DNA of 13,862 bases from Rikenellaceae bacterium (GTDB taxonomy: Bacteria; Bacteroidota; Bacteroidia; Bacteroidales; UBA932), in the NCBI GenBank assembly GCA_900767375.1, contig CAAFYX010000092.1:1-13862 (forward strand), given 5' to 3'. Shown here one piece after another: positions 13,701 to 13,862 of this stretch. The notes under the pieces were generated by a model, which saw nothing but the letters and a program-made list of their open reading frames with translations, did not search any database and was not told the origin of the DNA. The position numbers were made by a program, and so were the translations under genes. The stretch's first letter is position 1. Every line of letters starts with the position of its first letter.

Positions 13701-13773
13701 GGGGTATTAGCTCAGTTGGTAGAGCGTTTGAATGGCATTCAAAAGGTCAGGAGTTCGATTCTCCTATGCTCCA
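13701..13773 (+). tRNA. tRNA-Ala (anticodon GGC)
   Basis: A full cloverleaf can be drawn. The acceptor is GGGGTAT / ATGCTCC with the G3-U70 wobble pair that is the identity mark of alanine tRNAs. The D arm is GCTC / GAGC, the anticodon stem TTTGA / TCAAA around loop ATGGCAT (anticodon GGC at 13734-13736, reading GCC and GCU), and the T arm AGGAG-TTCGATT-CTCCT. The discriminator is A at 13773. The 3' CCA is not encoded (CGG follows), so it would be added after transcription. No T-tract terminator is visible before the window ends. Confidence 0.97.
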
Positions 13774-13780
13774 CGGAAAG

Positions 13781-13840
13781 AGGCTGACCAAAAAGTCAGA
13801 ATAAGTCGCTGAGAATTCAATATTTGAATGCAAGGCTGAC
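13781..13840. repeat. Short direct and inverted repeats downstream of the tRNA
   Basis: AGGCTGAC occurs twice in the same orientation (13781-13788 and 13833-13840). Two short perfect inverted repeats lie between or beside them: CTGAC-CAAAAA-GTCAG (13784-13799) and ATTCAA-TAT-TTGAAT (13815-13829). There is no T-run to make either a standard terminator. They could be the edge of a mobile or integrated element at the tRNA 3' side, but the window ends too soon to tell. Confidence 0.35.
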
Positions 13841-13862
13841 TTCAACCACGAACGAATACAGC

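Overview
The window looks like a chromosomal segment from a gut- or rumen-type Bacteroidales (Bacteroidota). The evidence is: promoters of the TTTG / TAnnTTTG type before several genes, no consistent Shine-Dalgarno sequences, a Bacteroides-style RluA paralogue with an extra N-terminal domain, an exported S9 peptidase, a GH43 lipoprotein and a tRNA-Ala(GGC). Coding DNA is visibly GC-rich, while intergenic DNA is very AT-rich. The exact genus cannot be read from the sequence.

Layout. 1-308: non-coding DNA packed with direct and inverted repeats. It lies immediately upstream of a REP-associated tyrosine (Y1/HUH) transposase-like gene (309-1229, +). 1209-3869: a minus-strand pair, ugd (UDP-glucose 6-dehydrogenase) followed 6 nt later by an HI0933/YhiN-type flavoprotein. 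The flavoprotein's 3' end overlaps the transposase 3' end tail to tail. 3870-4311: an AT-rich divergent intergenic region. On the ugd side it holds a distal promoter, a structured leader of about 120 nt, a terminator-like hairpin with a T-tract, and a second promoter. 4312-7043: a plus-strand pair, an RluA-family pseudouridine synthase coupled by an ATGA overlap to an exported alpha/beta hydrolase. 7044-10551: a minus-strand three-gene operon of an acidic unknown protein, a short formate/nitrite-type channel and an exported S9 prolyl-oligopeptidase-family peptidase. 10654-12012: a MATE efflux transporter (+). 12010-12085: two back-to-back perfect hairpins, the second a bidirectional terminator shared with the convergent GH43 lipoprotein gene (12084-13622, -). 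13701-13773: tRNA-Ala(GGC), then short repeats to the window edge.

Functionally this is mostly housekeeping and envelope or nutrient functions: UDP-glucuronate supply, RNA modification, peptide and ester hydrolysis outside the cytoplasm, efflux, and hemicellulose side-chain or xylan breakdown. No defence island, phage or CRISPR was seen. The parts least explained by ordinary annotation are the REP-like repeat cluster beside the domesticated transposase (1-1229) and the two-promoter leader with a terminator hairpin upstream of ugd (3891-4076).
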